Below are positions 45,188-53,687 of a stretch of 64,000 nucleotides of DNA, piece after piece. The notes beneath the pieces are model-generated. The model saw only the letters and a program-made list of their open reading frames with translations, did no database searches and had not been told where the DNA came from. How positions within the stretch are numbered: position 1 is the first letter of the stretch; every line of letters starts with the position of its first letter. The translations under genes were made by a program, and so were the position numbers. The DNA is from JAFAXA01 sp963777325 (GTDB taxonomy: Bacteria > Pseudomonadota > Alphaproteobacteria > Acetobacterales > Acetobacteraceae), in NCBI GenBank assembly GCA_963777325.1, contig CAVZQE010000005.1:197725-261724 (forward strand), given 5' to 3'.

Positions 45188-45423
45188 TCATGTCCTCCGA
45201 GGCGCCGCACCCTCATGGGTCAGACACTTTGCATCCAGCCCGCCGCGCCGCAAGGCGGCCGCCCGGGGCAACACCGGAGCGGCTGAGCCGTTGAAGCCGC
45301 GAGCACCAGGCCGCTATCCTTGGTTCGCCTGCTCTCAGGGGGCGAGCGCGCGCGCTCTTGGAAGCGCCGGGAGGCGGGAAGCATGACGGAGCGCCTCAGC
45401 CTTGGCCTCGCGGGAAGCTGACC
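45188..45423. promoter_or_regulatory. divergent region between icd and the hybrid kinase
   Basis: This 236-nt interval should carry promoters for both genes. The frame of the kinase stays open back to a TTG at 45358, but those 22 codons do not resemble a membrane-protein start. I see no clear promoter boxes or repeats. Confidence 0.4.
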
Positions 45424-48357
45424 GTGCGCCGGCACCGGATCGGCCAGCTTGGCATCGTCGTGACCGCGCTGTGCCTCATCCTCCTCACCTGGATCGGGAC
45501 ATACAGCGCGATGGAGGCGGAGCGCCAGGCGGCGCGGTCGCAGATCGAGGCCGACGCCTACAACCAGGCGCTGGGGATCGGCGAGCGCTTCAGCGTGCAG
45601 ATGCTCGGATACGAGCAGACGGTCCGCGTCATCGAGCGGGAATGGGAGAAAGACCCCGGACATTTCAGCCTGGATGAGTGGCGCAACCAGGCCGTCGTGC
45701 TGAGCGACCCGTCGCTCGACCTTTTCATCACGGACGAAGCGGGCGTGGTCCGCGCCAGCACCAATCCGAAGCTGATCGGAATGGATCTGAGCGACCAGCC
45801 GTTCTTCCAGCAGCAGGCGGCGCTCGCCCGCGACAATGGTGCGATGGGCATCGACCGGACCGGGCGTGGCCTCGTCCCGGACCAGTGGTCCATCACGCTG
45901 GTCCGCAGGCTCGACGATCGCGAGGGACAGTTCCAGGGCGTCGTCGGTGTCTCGTTCCGGTCGGCTTCGGTGGCGGACTCCTACCGCCGCGCTCCGGGCG
46001 GGGGCGAAAGCGTCATGATGCTCGTCGGCAAGGGCGGGCGGCTGCGGGCGATCAGCGGGCCGCTGCGCGCGGAGCCGGGACAGAGCGTCGCCTCTTCCGA
46101 CATGTATCGCGCGGCGAGCACGGGCCAGCACCACTCGTGGATCGGGCCGAGCGCGCTCGACGGGGTCGTCCGCATCCACGGCTTCTACCGCCTGCCGAAC
46201 AGGACTCTGATCGTCGTCGTCGGCTACGACCGGCGGCAAGCGATGCGCGCCTCGGAGGGATGGCGGCGCGGGGCGGCCGTGTTCGCTCTCGGCGTCACGG
46301 TATTCCTGATCCTGATCGCGGTCCTGATGCTGCGCGACCTGCGCGAAAGCCGGGTACGCGAGCAGCGCGCGGCCCGCAGCCGGGCGGCCCTGGAGAGCGC
46401 CTATGCGGAGCTCAAGCTCGCCAAGGCACGGGCTGACGCCAAGAGCGGGCAATTGGAGACGACCTTCGCCAGCATGTCGGATGGGGTTTCGCTGGTCGAT
46501 CCGGATTTGCGGGTCTTTCAGTGGAATGAGCGCTTCTGCGAACTAACCGGCCTCGCGGCGAGCGACCTCCGGATCGGGCAGCCCTTCGAGGAGCTGATCC
46601 GCATGCAGGCGGAGCGGGGAGAGTTCGGCCCGGTCGACACGGAAGCCGAGGTGAGGCGGCGCATGGCCTTGCTCGTGAACCAGGCGGCTGCCGTCGTGAC
46701 GGAACGGGTGCGGCCGAACGGAACGACGATCGAGCTGCGCCGCGCGCCGTTGCCCTCCGGCGGTTTCGTGACGCTCTACACCGACATCACGGCGCGCAAG
46801 GAGGCCGAAGCCGCCCAGAGCCGGGCGCGCGCCGCCGCGGAGGCGGTGGCCAAGGAGAAGTCCCGCTTCGCCGCGATCGTCAGTCACGAAATTCGCACGC
46901 CCTTGAACATGCTGCTCAACAGCGTCGAGATGCTGGCGCAATCGGGCCTTTCCGCCCAGGGCCGCGAGATCGCGGAATTAGCGCAGCAGGCCGGGCAGGC
47001 GCTGCATGGCCTGCTCAACGACATCTTGGAACTCTCGGCTCTGGAAGCGGGGCGGCTCAGCATGCGCCCGGTTTGGTTCGATGTCGAACCGCTGCTCGCG
47101 GGCGTGCTCGATCTGTTTCGCCTGCAAGGGCTGGAACCCGGCAAAACCCTGAGCCTCGCGCTCGATCCGGATGTTCCCGCCCGGATCTACGCGGACCCGA
47201 TCCGCCTCCGCCAGGTGCTGATGAACTTTGTAAGCAACGCGCTGAAATTCTCCGATCCAGGCGAGATCAGCCTGTCGGCGCGGCTGGAAGGCGAAGGCGC
47301 GGAACGGTGCCTCGCGATCGCCGTCACCGATCCCGGGCCGGCGATCCCCGAGGCGGATCGCGAACGCCTGTTCCGCGCGTTCTCCCGGCTTGAGCATCCG
47401 GACGGGCCGAGCAAGCCGGGCAGTGGCCTCGGTCTAGCGATATGCCGCTTGCTGGTGGCGATCGTGGGTGGCGAGATCGGGTGCGACGCCTGCCAGGGAA
47501 GCGGCAACGCGTTCTGGCTGCGGCTGCCCTGCTTGGCCGGACCGGAGGAGGAGGGCGGCGAGGACGGTGCGACGGTGCTCCCGGTACTGCCCCGCACCCG
47601 CGTTCTCCTCGTGGACGACCTGGCGGCCAACCGGACCGTCGCCGCGATGCTGCTCGGGCGCGAGGGCCACGCCGTAGACGTTGCCGGCTCGGGAGCCGGC
47701 GCAATCGCGGCGGCGTCCCGCTCGCCCTACGATGTCGTGCTGCTTGATCTGTCGATGCCGGGAATGGATGGCTTCGAGACGGCGTCGCGTCTGCGCGCGC
47801 TCAGTGGTCCAGCCGGCTCGACACCGATCATTGCCCTGACGGCTCATGGGAACGAGGTGATCCGCGCCAAATGCGCCGCTTCGGGCATGCAGGATGTGGT
47901 CGTCAAGCCGATCGAGCCGCGTTCGCTGTTGAACGCCATCCGCCGCTCGGTCTGGGCGCCCGCATGCAGCGTGGCCCCGCCCGCCGCGGCCGAGCCGTCC
48001 CCCGCTCCCGCTCTCTGCCCGGACCGGCTGTCCCTCCTGCGGGATTCGATGCCGGATGCGACGATCGCCCGTATGTTCGAGGCATGCCTCGCGGAGCTGC
48101 GCGGAAAGCTTCCGCCGCTCAGCGCCGCGCTCGCCGCTGGGGATGCGCGGGCGGTGAATGGGGAACTGCACGCCATGACCGGCGTCGCCGCGAGCTACGG
48201 ACTTGCGGCGCTGGACGGCGGGCTACGCGGCGTGCAGGCTGCCCTGGGCAGGGGTGAGGAGATCGACCCGGCGGCGGTTCTAGCGGAGATCGGCCGCGAT
48301 CTCTCTCGCGCCCAAGCGGCCGTATGGAAAGCGTTCGCGACCGAGCCCGCTAGCTGA
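45424..48357 (+). CDS. hybrid sensor histidine kinase/response regulator
   Basis: A 977-residue membrane sensor. Helix 1 (IGQLGIVVTALCLILLTWIG, about residues 6-25) and helix 2 (GAAVFALGVTVFLILIAVLM, about 282-301) enclose a periplasmic double-Cache-type domain with LDLFITDEAGVVRAST. A PAS domain follows (DGVSLVDPDLRVFQWNERF), then a coiled coil, the HisKA box IVSHEIRTPLNMLLNS (His near 487), and the ATPase domain with NFVSNALKFSD and GSGLGLAICRL. A receiver has its Asp in VVLLDLSMPGMDGFE (about 774). The C-terminal Hpt-like domain has ELHAMTGVAASYG (His near 915), so the phosphorelay could be complete. The signal is unknown. Confidence 0.9.
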   Translation: MRRHRIGQLGIVVTALCLILLTWIGTYSAMEAERQAARSQIEADAYNQALGIGERFSVQMLGYEQTVRVIEREWEKDPGHFSLDEWRNQAVVLSDPSLDLFITDEAGVVRASTNPKLIGMDLSDQPFFQQQAALARDNGAMGIDRTGRGLVPDQWSITLVRRLDDREGQFQGVVGVSFRSASVADSYRRAPGGGESVMMLVGKGGRLRAISGPLRAEPGQSVASSDMYRAASTGQHHSWIGPSALDGVVRIHGFYRLPNRTLIVVVGYDRRQAMRASEGWRRGAAVFALGVTVFLILIAVLMLRDLRESRVREQRAARSRAALESAYAELKLAKARADAKSGQLETTFASMSDGVSLVDPDLRVFQWNERFCELTGLAASDLRIGQPFEELIRMQAERGEFGPVDTEAEVRRRMALLVNQAAAVVTERVRPNGTTIELRRAPLPSGGFVTLYTDITARKEAEAAQSRARAAAEAVAKEKSRFAAIVSHEIRTPLNMLLNSVEMLAQSGLSAQGREIAELAQQAGQALHGLLNDILELSALEAGRLSMRPVWFDVEPLLAGVLDLFRLQGLEPGKTLSLALDPDVPARIYADPIRLRQVLMNFVSNALKFSDPGEISLSARLEGEGAERCLAIAVTDPGPAIPEADRERLFRAFSRLEHPDGPSKPGSGLGLAICRLLVAIVGGEIGCDACQGSGNAFWLRLPCLAGPEEEGGEDGATVLPVLPRTRVLLVDDLAANRTVAAMLLGREGHAVDVAGSGAGAIAAASRSPYDVVLLDLSMPGMDGFETASRLRALSGPAGSTPIIALTAHGNEVIRAKCAASGMQDVVVKPIEPRSLLNAIRRSVWAPACSVAPPAAAEPSPAPALCPDRLSLLRDSMPDATIARMFEACLAELRGKLPPLSAALAAGDARAVNGELHAMTGVAASYGLAALDGGLRGVQAALGRGEEIDPAAVLAEIGRDLSRAQAAVWKAFATEPAS

Positions 48358-48363
48358 CCGGCA

Positions 48364-48408
<45 letters not shown>

Positions 48409-48411
48409 CAC

Positions 48412-49113
48412 TCACTCCGCGTAGATCATCTCGCGGGTCATTCCGCCGTCGACCATGAACTCGGCGCCGGTCACGAAGGAGCTAGCCGGACCCAGCAGGA
48501 AGGAGGCGACGGCCGCAACGTCCTCGGCCCGGCCGACCCGCCCGGCCGGATGCTGGGCGTGATCCTCCGGCCGAAGCTCCTCGCCCGCGACGTCGATCCA
48601 GCCCGGGCTGATGCAGTTCACCCGCACGTCCGGCCCGAGGCTGATCGCCAGCGCATGGGTGAGCGCGAGGAGGCCGCCCTTCGACGCGGCGTAGGATTCG
48701 GTGTCCGGCTCGGACATGTGGGCGCGGGTGGAGGCGATGGTCACGACCGCGCCTTTCGCGGCGCGCAACAGGGGTTCGGCCGCCCGGACCAGCAGGTACG
48801 TGCTCGTCAGGTTGGTCGCGATCACCCGCGACCAGTCGGCAAGGGTCAGCGCGGCCAGCTTCTTGCGGACCATGACGCCCGCGTTGCACACGAGCGCGTC
48901 CAGCCGGCCCTCGCGCGCCGCGATACCGGCCACGAGCGCCGTGACCGCGGCCTCGTCCGACACGTCGCACCGGACGAAACGGCCGTCTCCCGCCGACTCA
49001 GGGGCCTCAAGGTCCGCGATCACGACCGCCATGCCGTCGGCGGCGAGCCGCGCCGCTATCCCGGCGCCGATCCCGCGCGCGCCGCCGGTCACGAGCGCGA
49101 CGCGGCCGGTCAC
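48412..49113 (-). CDS. short-chain dehydrogenase/reductase (SDR)
   Basis: A 233-residue classical SDR. The cofactor motif is TGGARGIGAGIA, NAGV and the catalytic residues are in VTIASTRAHM (Ser) and SYAASKGGLLAL (Tyr and Lys), with the C-terminal GAEFMVDGGMTREM. An acidic residue after the second strand (IADLEAP) favours NAD over NADP. The GTG start overlaps the stop of the sulfhydrylase gene as GTGA; the open frame further upstream is only that gene's shadow. Substrate unknown. The stop is next to a (CT)19 repeat. Confidence 0.9.
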   Translation of the reverse strand: MTGRVALVTGGARGIGAGIAARLAADGMAVVIADLEAPESAGDGRFVRCDVSDEAAVTALVAGIAAREGRLDALVCNAGVMVRKKLAALTLADWSRVIATNLTSTYLLVRAAEPLLRAAKGAVVTIASTRAHMSEPDTESYAASKGGLLALTHALAISLGPDVRVNCISPGWIDVAGEELRPEDHAQHPAGRVGRAEDVAAVASFLLGPASSFVTGAEFMVDGGMTREMIYAE

Positions 49114-50411
49114 GCAGCCCGCGCCGCCTTGTCGAGCGCCTGGCCGAGATCGCCCAGGATGTCGTCGATGTGCTCGATCCCGACCGACAGCCGCACGTAG
49201 CCCGGCGAGACGCCGGTCGAGAGCTGCTCGTCGGCCGAGAGCTGAGAGTGCGTGGTGCTGGCCGGATGGATCGCGAGCGTGCGCGCGTCGCCGATATTGG
49301 CGACGTGATAGACCATCTCCAGCGCGTCGATGAAGGCGCGTCCCGCCGCGGCGCCGCCCGCCAGCTCGAAACCGACCAGCCCGCCCTGGCCATGCGGCAG
49401 ATACTTGGCGGTCCGTTCGGCGGCGACCGGGTCGCGATGGTGCGCCGGATGGATGACCCGCGTCACGTCCGGGCGGTTCGCGAGCCAGTTCGCGACCGCG
49501 AGGCCGTTGCGGCTGTGCTCGCGCATCCTGAGCGCCAATGTCTCGATGCCCTGCAGGATGAGGAACGCGTTCATCGGTGCGAGCGGCGCGCCGAGATCGC
49601 GCAGCAGCGTCACCCGCATCTTCAGAATATAGGCGATCGGTCCGAGCGGCTTCGCGGCCTCCGACCAGATCGCGCCGTGGTAGCTCCGGTCCGGCGTGTT
49701 CAGCGCCGGTTGCCGGTCGGGGTGCGCGGCCCAGTCGAAATTGCCGCCGTCGATCACGACGCCGGCAATCGAGGTGCCGTGCCCGTTGAGATACTTGGTC
49801 GCGGAATACATCACGACCGCCGCCCCGTGATCGAACGGGCGGACGAGCAGGGGCGCCGCCGTATTGTCCATGATCAGCGGGATGCCGAGCTTGCGGCCGA
49901 TCGCCGCGACCTCGGCGATCGGGAAGACCGCGAGCTTCGGGTTCGGCAGGGTCTCCGCGTAATAGGCGCGAGTGCGCTCGTCGGTGGCGCGGGCGAAGTT
50001 TTCGGGGTCCGTCGGATCGACGAACCGCGCCTCGATGCCCTGGTTCCCGAGCGTGTTCGCGAACAGGTTCCAGGTGCCGCCGTAGAGATCGGTCGAGCTG
50101 ACGATATTGTCGCCCGCCCGCGCGAGGTTCTGCACCGCATAGGCCGAAGCCGCCTGGCCCGAGCCGACGGAAAGCGCGGCGACGCCCCCTTCCAAGGCCG
50201 CGACCCGCTTCTCCAGCACGTCGCAGGTCGGGTTCATGATGCGCGTGTAGATGTTGCCGAGCTGCTGCAGCGCGAACAAGCTGGCCGCGTGCTCGGCGCT
50301 GTCGAACTGATAGGATGTAGTCTGGTAGATCGGGACGGCGACGGCGGTGGTGGCGCTGTCGCTCCGCCAGCCGGCATGCAGCGCCAGCGTCTCTGGATGC
50401 CTGGAGTTCAT
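49110..50411 (-). CDS. metY: O-acetylhomoserine aminocarboxypropyltransferase (sulfhydrylase)
   Basis: A 433-residue PLP enzyme of the Cys/Met metabolism family, which makes homocysteine from O-acetylhomoserine and sulfide. The start RHPETLALHAGWRSDSATTA and the long form with TSYQFDSAEHAASLFALQQL are typical of MetY. The PLP lysine lies in MYSATKYLNGHGTSIAG, and the end NIGDARTLAIHPASTTHSQL is diagnostic. GGGGAGAG immediately precedes the ATG. It is translationally coupled to the SDR gene. Confidence 0.93.
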   Translation of the reverse strand: MNSRHPETLALHAGWRSDSATTAVAVPIYQTTSYQFDSAEHAASLFALQQLGNIYTRIMNPTCDVLEKRVAALEGGVAALSVGSGQAASAYAVQNLARAGDNIVSSTDLYGGTWNLFANTLGNQGIEARFVDPTDPENFARATDERTRAYYAETLPNPKLAVFPIAEVAAIGRKLGIPLIMDNTAAPLLVRPFDHGAAVVMYSATKYLNGHGTSIAGVVIDGGNFDWAAHPDRQPALNTPDRSYHGAIWSEAAKPLGPIAYILKMRVTLLRDLGAPLAPMNAFLILQGIETLALRMREHSRNGLAVANWLANRPDVTRVIHPAHHRDPVAAERTAKYLPHGQGGLVGFELAGGAAAGRAFIDALEMVYHVANIGDARTLAIHPASTTHSQLSADEQLSTGVSPGYVRLSVGIEHIDDILGDLGQALDKAARAA

Positions 50412-50554
50412 CTCTCTCCCCTTCGTTCGACGCGTCCGTATAGCAGGCGCATCGGGGAGCCGCACCGGGGGCGGCGCGACCGAAATAGATCCGGCAGCCG
50501 GTGATCGAAGCGGCGCCGCCAGCGTTACCGCTGGACAGCTTGCAGGAGCGTGCG

Positions 50555-50692
50555 ATGAGCGAGACCAACACTCCGCCGAAGCCGAGCCGGGAGGACAAGC
50601 GCGAGATCGAGGAGGACGACAGCTTCCCGGCGAGCGACCCGCCCTCGACCACGCCAGTGCGGGGGCCTGGCGGCGAGGACAAGGCCGAGTAG
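50555..50692 (+). CDS. small acidic protein with FPASDPPS motif
   Basis: A 45-residue hydrophilic peptide from an ATG with AGGAG 7 nt upstream. The core EEDDSFPASDPPSTTP is a short conserved motif seen in many small alphaproteobacterial proteins of unknown function. It is predicted to be disordered, with charged ends. An in-frame ATG at 50501 lacks an RBS. It is followed 18 nt later by another small hydrophilic gene. Confidence 0.7.
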   Translation: MSETNTPPKPSREDKREIEEDDSFPASDPPSTTPVRGPGGEDKAE

Positions 50693-50710
50693 CGGCGGGG
50701 GAGCGGAACG

Positions 50711-50890
50711 ATGGCCGACGACAAGCAACGCCCGCCCGCTCCTTCCGAGAAGGGGGAGGAGAGGGCGCGGGAGAAGGATCCGCACGGGACGGCGTCAGGC
50801 GGCGAAGCCTCGGAGGCTCAGCCGAAAGGCAGCCCGAGTTCGGATCGCCACGACACCCAAACGGCCGCGAACGGTCCTGGACGCACGTAG
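50711..50890 (+). CDS. small hydrophilic protein of unknown function
   Basis: A 59-residue, highly charged and Gly/Ser/Pro-rich peptide (start ADDKQRPPAPSEKGEERARE). GGGGGAGCGGA lies just before the ATG, a good ribosome-binding site. No domain is recognised; it looks intrinsically disordered. Its position right behind the FPASDPPS peptide gene suggests a two-gene unit, perhaps stress-related as for other such small hydrophilic proteins, but that is a guess. Confidence 0.5.
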   Translation: MADDKQRPPAPSEKGEERAREKDPHGTASGGEASEAQPKGSPSSDRHDTQTAANGPGRT

Positions 50891-50929
50891 CCGGGGCGGC
50901 GCTCGCTCGCGCCGTGCGGGCGCGAGCCG

Positions 50930-51865
50930 CTAAGCGTCGTAGGTTGCCGCGGGGTGGCCGAACAACCAGCCCTGGCCGAATTCCACGCCCATGGCGTGCA
51001 TGACGGCGGCCTGTTCCTCGGTCTCGATCATCTCCGCGATCGCGCGCGCGCCGACCGACCGCGACAGATCGAGCATCGAGTGGATGAAGTTCCGGTCGCG
51101 GGCGCTCTCGACGGCGCCCTGGACGAAGCTGCCGTCGATCTTGACAAAGTCGACCCGGAACTCGCGCAAGTAGCGGAACGCCGCATTGCCGGCGCCGAAA
51201 TCGTCGATGCAGACCGCCATTCCGGCGGACCGCAGCCGGTCGATGGTTGCCGCCACCGTGGCGGTGTCCTCGATCTCGGCGGTCTCGGTGAGTTCAACCA
51301 GCAGCCGGCCGGGATGCATGACGCCGAGCGCGAGCAGCCGGTGGCGGAAGGAGCGGCTCTGCAAGGAGAGGCCGGAGACGTTCACCGCGACCGCTGGCCC
51401 GGTCCGGGAAGCGATCAGGGCCGCGACATTGTCGAGCACGGCCCGGTCAAGTTCCTCAGCGAGCCCGATCGCCTCCGAAAACGTGACGAATTCCTGCGTC
51501 GTGGCGGCGGGGTGACCCGGCAGCGAGGTCGGCCGCAGCAATGCTTCGACGTGATGGCAGCGCCTCCCGGCCAGCTCCACCACGGGCTGGAAGGCAAGCT
51601 GGAAGCGTCTGCGGGCGATGAGGTCGCGGGTGGCGCGGGCGCGCAGGCTCGCTCGCCTGATGCAGCCGGCGAGCGCGGGGCCGCCCGCCTCTCCCGGAAC
51701 CGTGCCGGCGGCGAACGCGCCGAGCGCGACCCTGAGCGTCCGCGCCGTCTGCGGCACCGTCAGGTCGCGGCGGGAGCGCCTGTGAGAAAGGGCGACGGCG
51801 TCGCGAACCGCATCGGAGACCGAAGCGGGCTCGTCTTCTGCCGGTTTGCCGTCGCACTGAAGCAT
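50930..51865 (-). CDS. EAL-domain cyclic-di-GMP phosphodiesterase
   Basis: A 311-residue protein with an EAL domain at about 80-305, which hydrolyses cyclic di-GMP. Catalytic and metal-binding segments are kept: VEALLRP (EAL signature), VNVSGLSLQS, LVELTETAEIED, CIDDFGAGNAAFRYL, FVKIDGSFVQG, AEMIETEEQ and FGQGWLFGHP. The first 80 residues show no recognised domain and no membrane helix. It may therefore be cytosolic and regulated by its N-terminus. A link to the exopolysaccharide locus via c-di-GMP is plausible but not shown. Confidence 0.88.
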   Translation of the reverse strand: MLQCDGKPAEDEPASVSDAVRDAVALSHRRSRRDLTVPQTARTLRVALGAFAAGTVPGEAGGPALAGCIRRASLRARATRDLIARRRFQLAFQPVVELAGRRCHHVEALLRPTSLPGHPAATTQEFVTFSEAIGLAEELDRAVLDNVAALIASRTGPAVAVNVSGLSLQSRSFRHRLLALGVMHPGRLLVELTETAEIEDTATVAATIDRLRSAGMAVCIDDFGAGNAAFRYLREFRVDFVKIDGSFVQGAVESARDRNFIHSMLDLSRSVGARAIAEMIETEEQAAVMHAMGVEFGQGWLFGHPAATYDA

Positions 51866-51910
51866 CGCACCCCTTCCGGGTCCACGCGCCGCAGTTTCGG
51901 GGCAAGGGAC

Positions 51911-52354
51911 TTAACGGTTGGTGAAATCCGGGCCCGGAAGGGATTTCTGCGGCCCGGAGAAGCCCGCGACGACCACGACCCCGAAGATCATGCACATCGC
52001 TGTTACTATGACGATCATCAGCCGCAACTGCCGGGCCAGCGCCCCCGCTTCAGCCTCGAACCGCGCGTGCATGGCTACCCGTTCGCGTGCGACCCGGACC
52101 GCGAGCGTGCCGGGGCCGCGCAGCACCGCCTCCGCGCTCCCGTCCAGGCGGGGCCTCAACGCCTCGAGCCGGGCCGGCTGATCGGGCGTCCCTTCGGTCG
52201 CGAGCGCTTCGTCAAGCGCCTGGTCGCGTGCCAGTGCCCGCTCCAGCGGCACCGGAGCCGCGTACGTCGCGAAGACCGCCAGGATGCCGAGCACCATGAA
52301 GGCGAGCGCCACGAAGCCCGCCCATGTAAACCGGCCGTCGCGCTTCGTGCTCAC
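51911..52354 (-). CDS. two-helix membrane protein of unknown function
   Basis: A 147-residue protein with helix 1 (FVALAFMVLGILAVFATYAA, about 14-33), a helical periplasmic segment of about 75 residues rich in Ala, Arg and Glu, and helix 2 (LMIVIVTAMCMIFGVVVVAG, about 111-130). No family is recognised. The gene is minus-strand between the EAL protein gene and rpmJ and has its own short upstream gap. Confidence 0.6.
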   Translation of the reverse strand: MSTKRDGRFTWAGFVALAFMVLGILAVFATYAAPVPLERALARDQALDEALATEGTPDQPARLEALRPRLDGSAEAVLRGPGTLAVRVARERVAMHARFEAEAGALARQLRLMIVIVTAMCMIFGVVVVAGFSGPQKSLPGPDFTNR

Positions 52355-52430
52355 ATGGGGGACGGGCTAAGGGGGCCCGTTCGGCAGCTCCTGTGGTCGG
52401 AGCCGGCCCGAGCCGTCATGAGCCGGAATT

Positions 52431-52556
52431 TCAGCCCTGTCGCGCCTTCATGCGCGGGTTTTTCTTGTTGATCACGTAGATGCGGCCATGGCGGCGCACC
52501 ACGCGGCAGTTCTTGTCGCGCGCCTTGGCCGACTTCAGGCTGTTGCGTACTTTCAT
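52431..52556 (-). CDS. rpmJ: 50S ribosomal protein L36
   Basis: A 41-residue L36 of the type lacking the full zinc ribbon: MKVRNSLKSAKARDKNCRVV, then RRHGRIYVINKKNPRMKARQ. Only one of the four cysteines of the zinc-binding form remains. The sequence matches the short alphaproteobacterial form exactly in layout. It stands alone, away from the main ribosomal operons, as is usual. Confidence 0.95.
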   Translation of the reverse strand: MKVRNSLKSAKARDKNCRVVRRHGRIYVINKKNPRMKARQG

Positions 52557-52659
52557 GAGGATGGCCTCGGTCGCTCGGTCGGTTCGGAAACGAGCGCGGG
52601 TGGATACGGGCCCGCGACCGGCATGTCAAGGGAAGGGCAGGCGTCGGGAAAGGGGGGCG

Positions 52660-52899
52660 CTAGGCGCAGTCGCAGCCGGACGTTGGTCCCTTGCGGGCGC
52701 TGATGACGTGGTGATCGATCCACTCCGCGACCAGCCGTCGCGCCTCGTTCAGCGACAATTCGGGATGATGGATGCGGTACAGCGTCGTGCAGGCCTGGAA
52801 GGCCGAGAGATCGTCCGTGCCGATCGTGCGCAGATCCCGGTAGGCGTTGACGACGGCACGTTCGCACCGGCGAGCGATCTGGCTGCCGTCCTGACCCAT
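52660..52899 (-). CDS. small conserved-looking protein of unknown function
   Basis: A 79-residue protein starting MGQDGSQIARRCERAVVNAY, with helical, amphipathic sequence throughout, including LYRIHHPELSLNEARRLVAE and WIDHH, and ending in two cysteines (GCDCA). GGAAGGGAAGC lies upstream of the ATG. I do not recognise a family. The histidine-rich end and terminal Cys pair could bind metal. Confidence 0.55.
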   Translation of the reverse strand: MGQDGSQIARRCERAVVNAYRDLRTIGTDDLSAFQACTTLYRIHHPELSLNEARRLVAEWIDHHVISARKGPTSGCDCA

Positions 52900-53012
52900 C
52901 CAGGCTGCTTCCCTTCCAACATGCTGGACGACACGAGGCCGTGCCAGCGCCGCCCGCAATCTACGGAACAGGCGTGCCGGTCACAAGCGCCCTGCCGGGA
53001 AGAGTTCCGGCG

Positions 53013-53669
53013 TCAGGCCCTGAATCGCTCGATCTCGGTCACGAGTTCGGCCGTCCGGCGCTGGCGCGCGTAACCAGCATTGTTGCGGAGCGACCAGTCA
53101 TGGCGCTCCGCCGTGTGGGAGGCGCAGGCATCGGTCGCCACGGTCACGAGATAGCCGAGGTCGCAAGCGTCCCGGACGGCCGAGTCGACGCATTGATCGG
53201 TCAGGATGCCCGCGATGATAAGCTGGCGCACGCCGAGGTTGCGCAGGACGTAGTCGATATTGGTTGAGACGAACACCGACGAGGATGTCTTCGGCAGCAC
53301 GATCTCGTCCTCGTCCGGCGCGATCTCGGCAAGAACCCGGGCCTCCCAGCTTCCCTTTGGCACGTCCAGGCCGCAGATCTTGTAGTCGAGGCTGCGATCG
53401 CGCCCGTCGCGGGTCAGGTTCTCTATCACCGTGTAGATGACCTCGATGCCGGCGCGGCGGCAGGACGCCTGTAGGCGCTGCATGTTCGGCACGGTCGAGC
53501 GCCGCATGGTATCGAAGAAGCAGCCATAGGTCCGCGCGCGCTCGGCCTCCTGCATCCGCCCGAAGCGGGGAGCGGTGGGATTGGCGCTGTAGTTCTGCAC
53601 GTCGATGAAGAGCAGAGCGGTCGATGCCGGATCGATGGGGACGTCACGGGTGTAGGTCGACACGGCCAC
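53013..53669 (-). CDS. isochorismatase-family cysteine hydrolase
   Basis: A 218-residue hydrolase with the family's catalytic triad: Asp23 in LLFIDVQNYS, Lys127 in VLPKTSSSVF and Cys160 in GILTDQCVDSAVRDA. The non-proline cis-peptide region lies before the cysteine as usual. Relatives cleave amide or vinyl-ether bonds (N-carbamoylsarcosine, biuret, nicotinamide, isochorismate); the substrate here is unknown. It lies 18 nt downstream of spoVR on the same strand, so it may be in the prkA-yeaH-spoVR transcript. Confidence 0.88.
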   Translation of the reverse strand: MAVSTYTRDVPIDPASTALLFIDVQNYSANPTAPRFGRMQEAERARTYGCFFDTMRRSTVPNMQRLQASCRRAGIEVIYTVIENLTRDGRDRSLDYKICGLDVPKGSWEARVLAEIAPDEDEIVLPKTSSSVFVSTNIDYVLRNLGVRQLIIAGILTDQCVDSAVRDACDLGYLVTVATDACASHTAERHDWSLRNNAGYARQRRTAELVTEIERFRA

Positions 53670-53687
53670 CGTAAACCCGTGGACGCC

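Noticed and set aside
48412..50724. An apparent 770-codon fusion of SDR with an upstream domain
   Set aside because: The upstream part is a shadow of metY. The SDR begins at GTG 49113, overlapping the metY stop.
51911..52354. Methyl-accepting or four-helix sensor domain in the two-helix membrane protein
   Set aside because: The periplasmic helix is too short (about 75 residues) and no HAMP or signalling domain follows.
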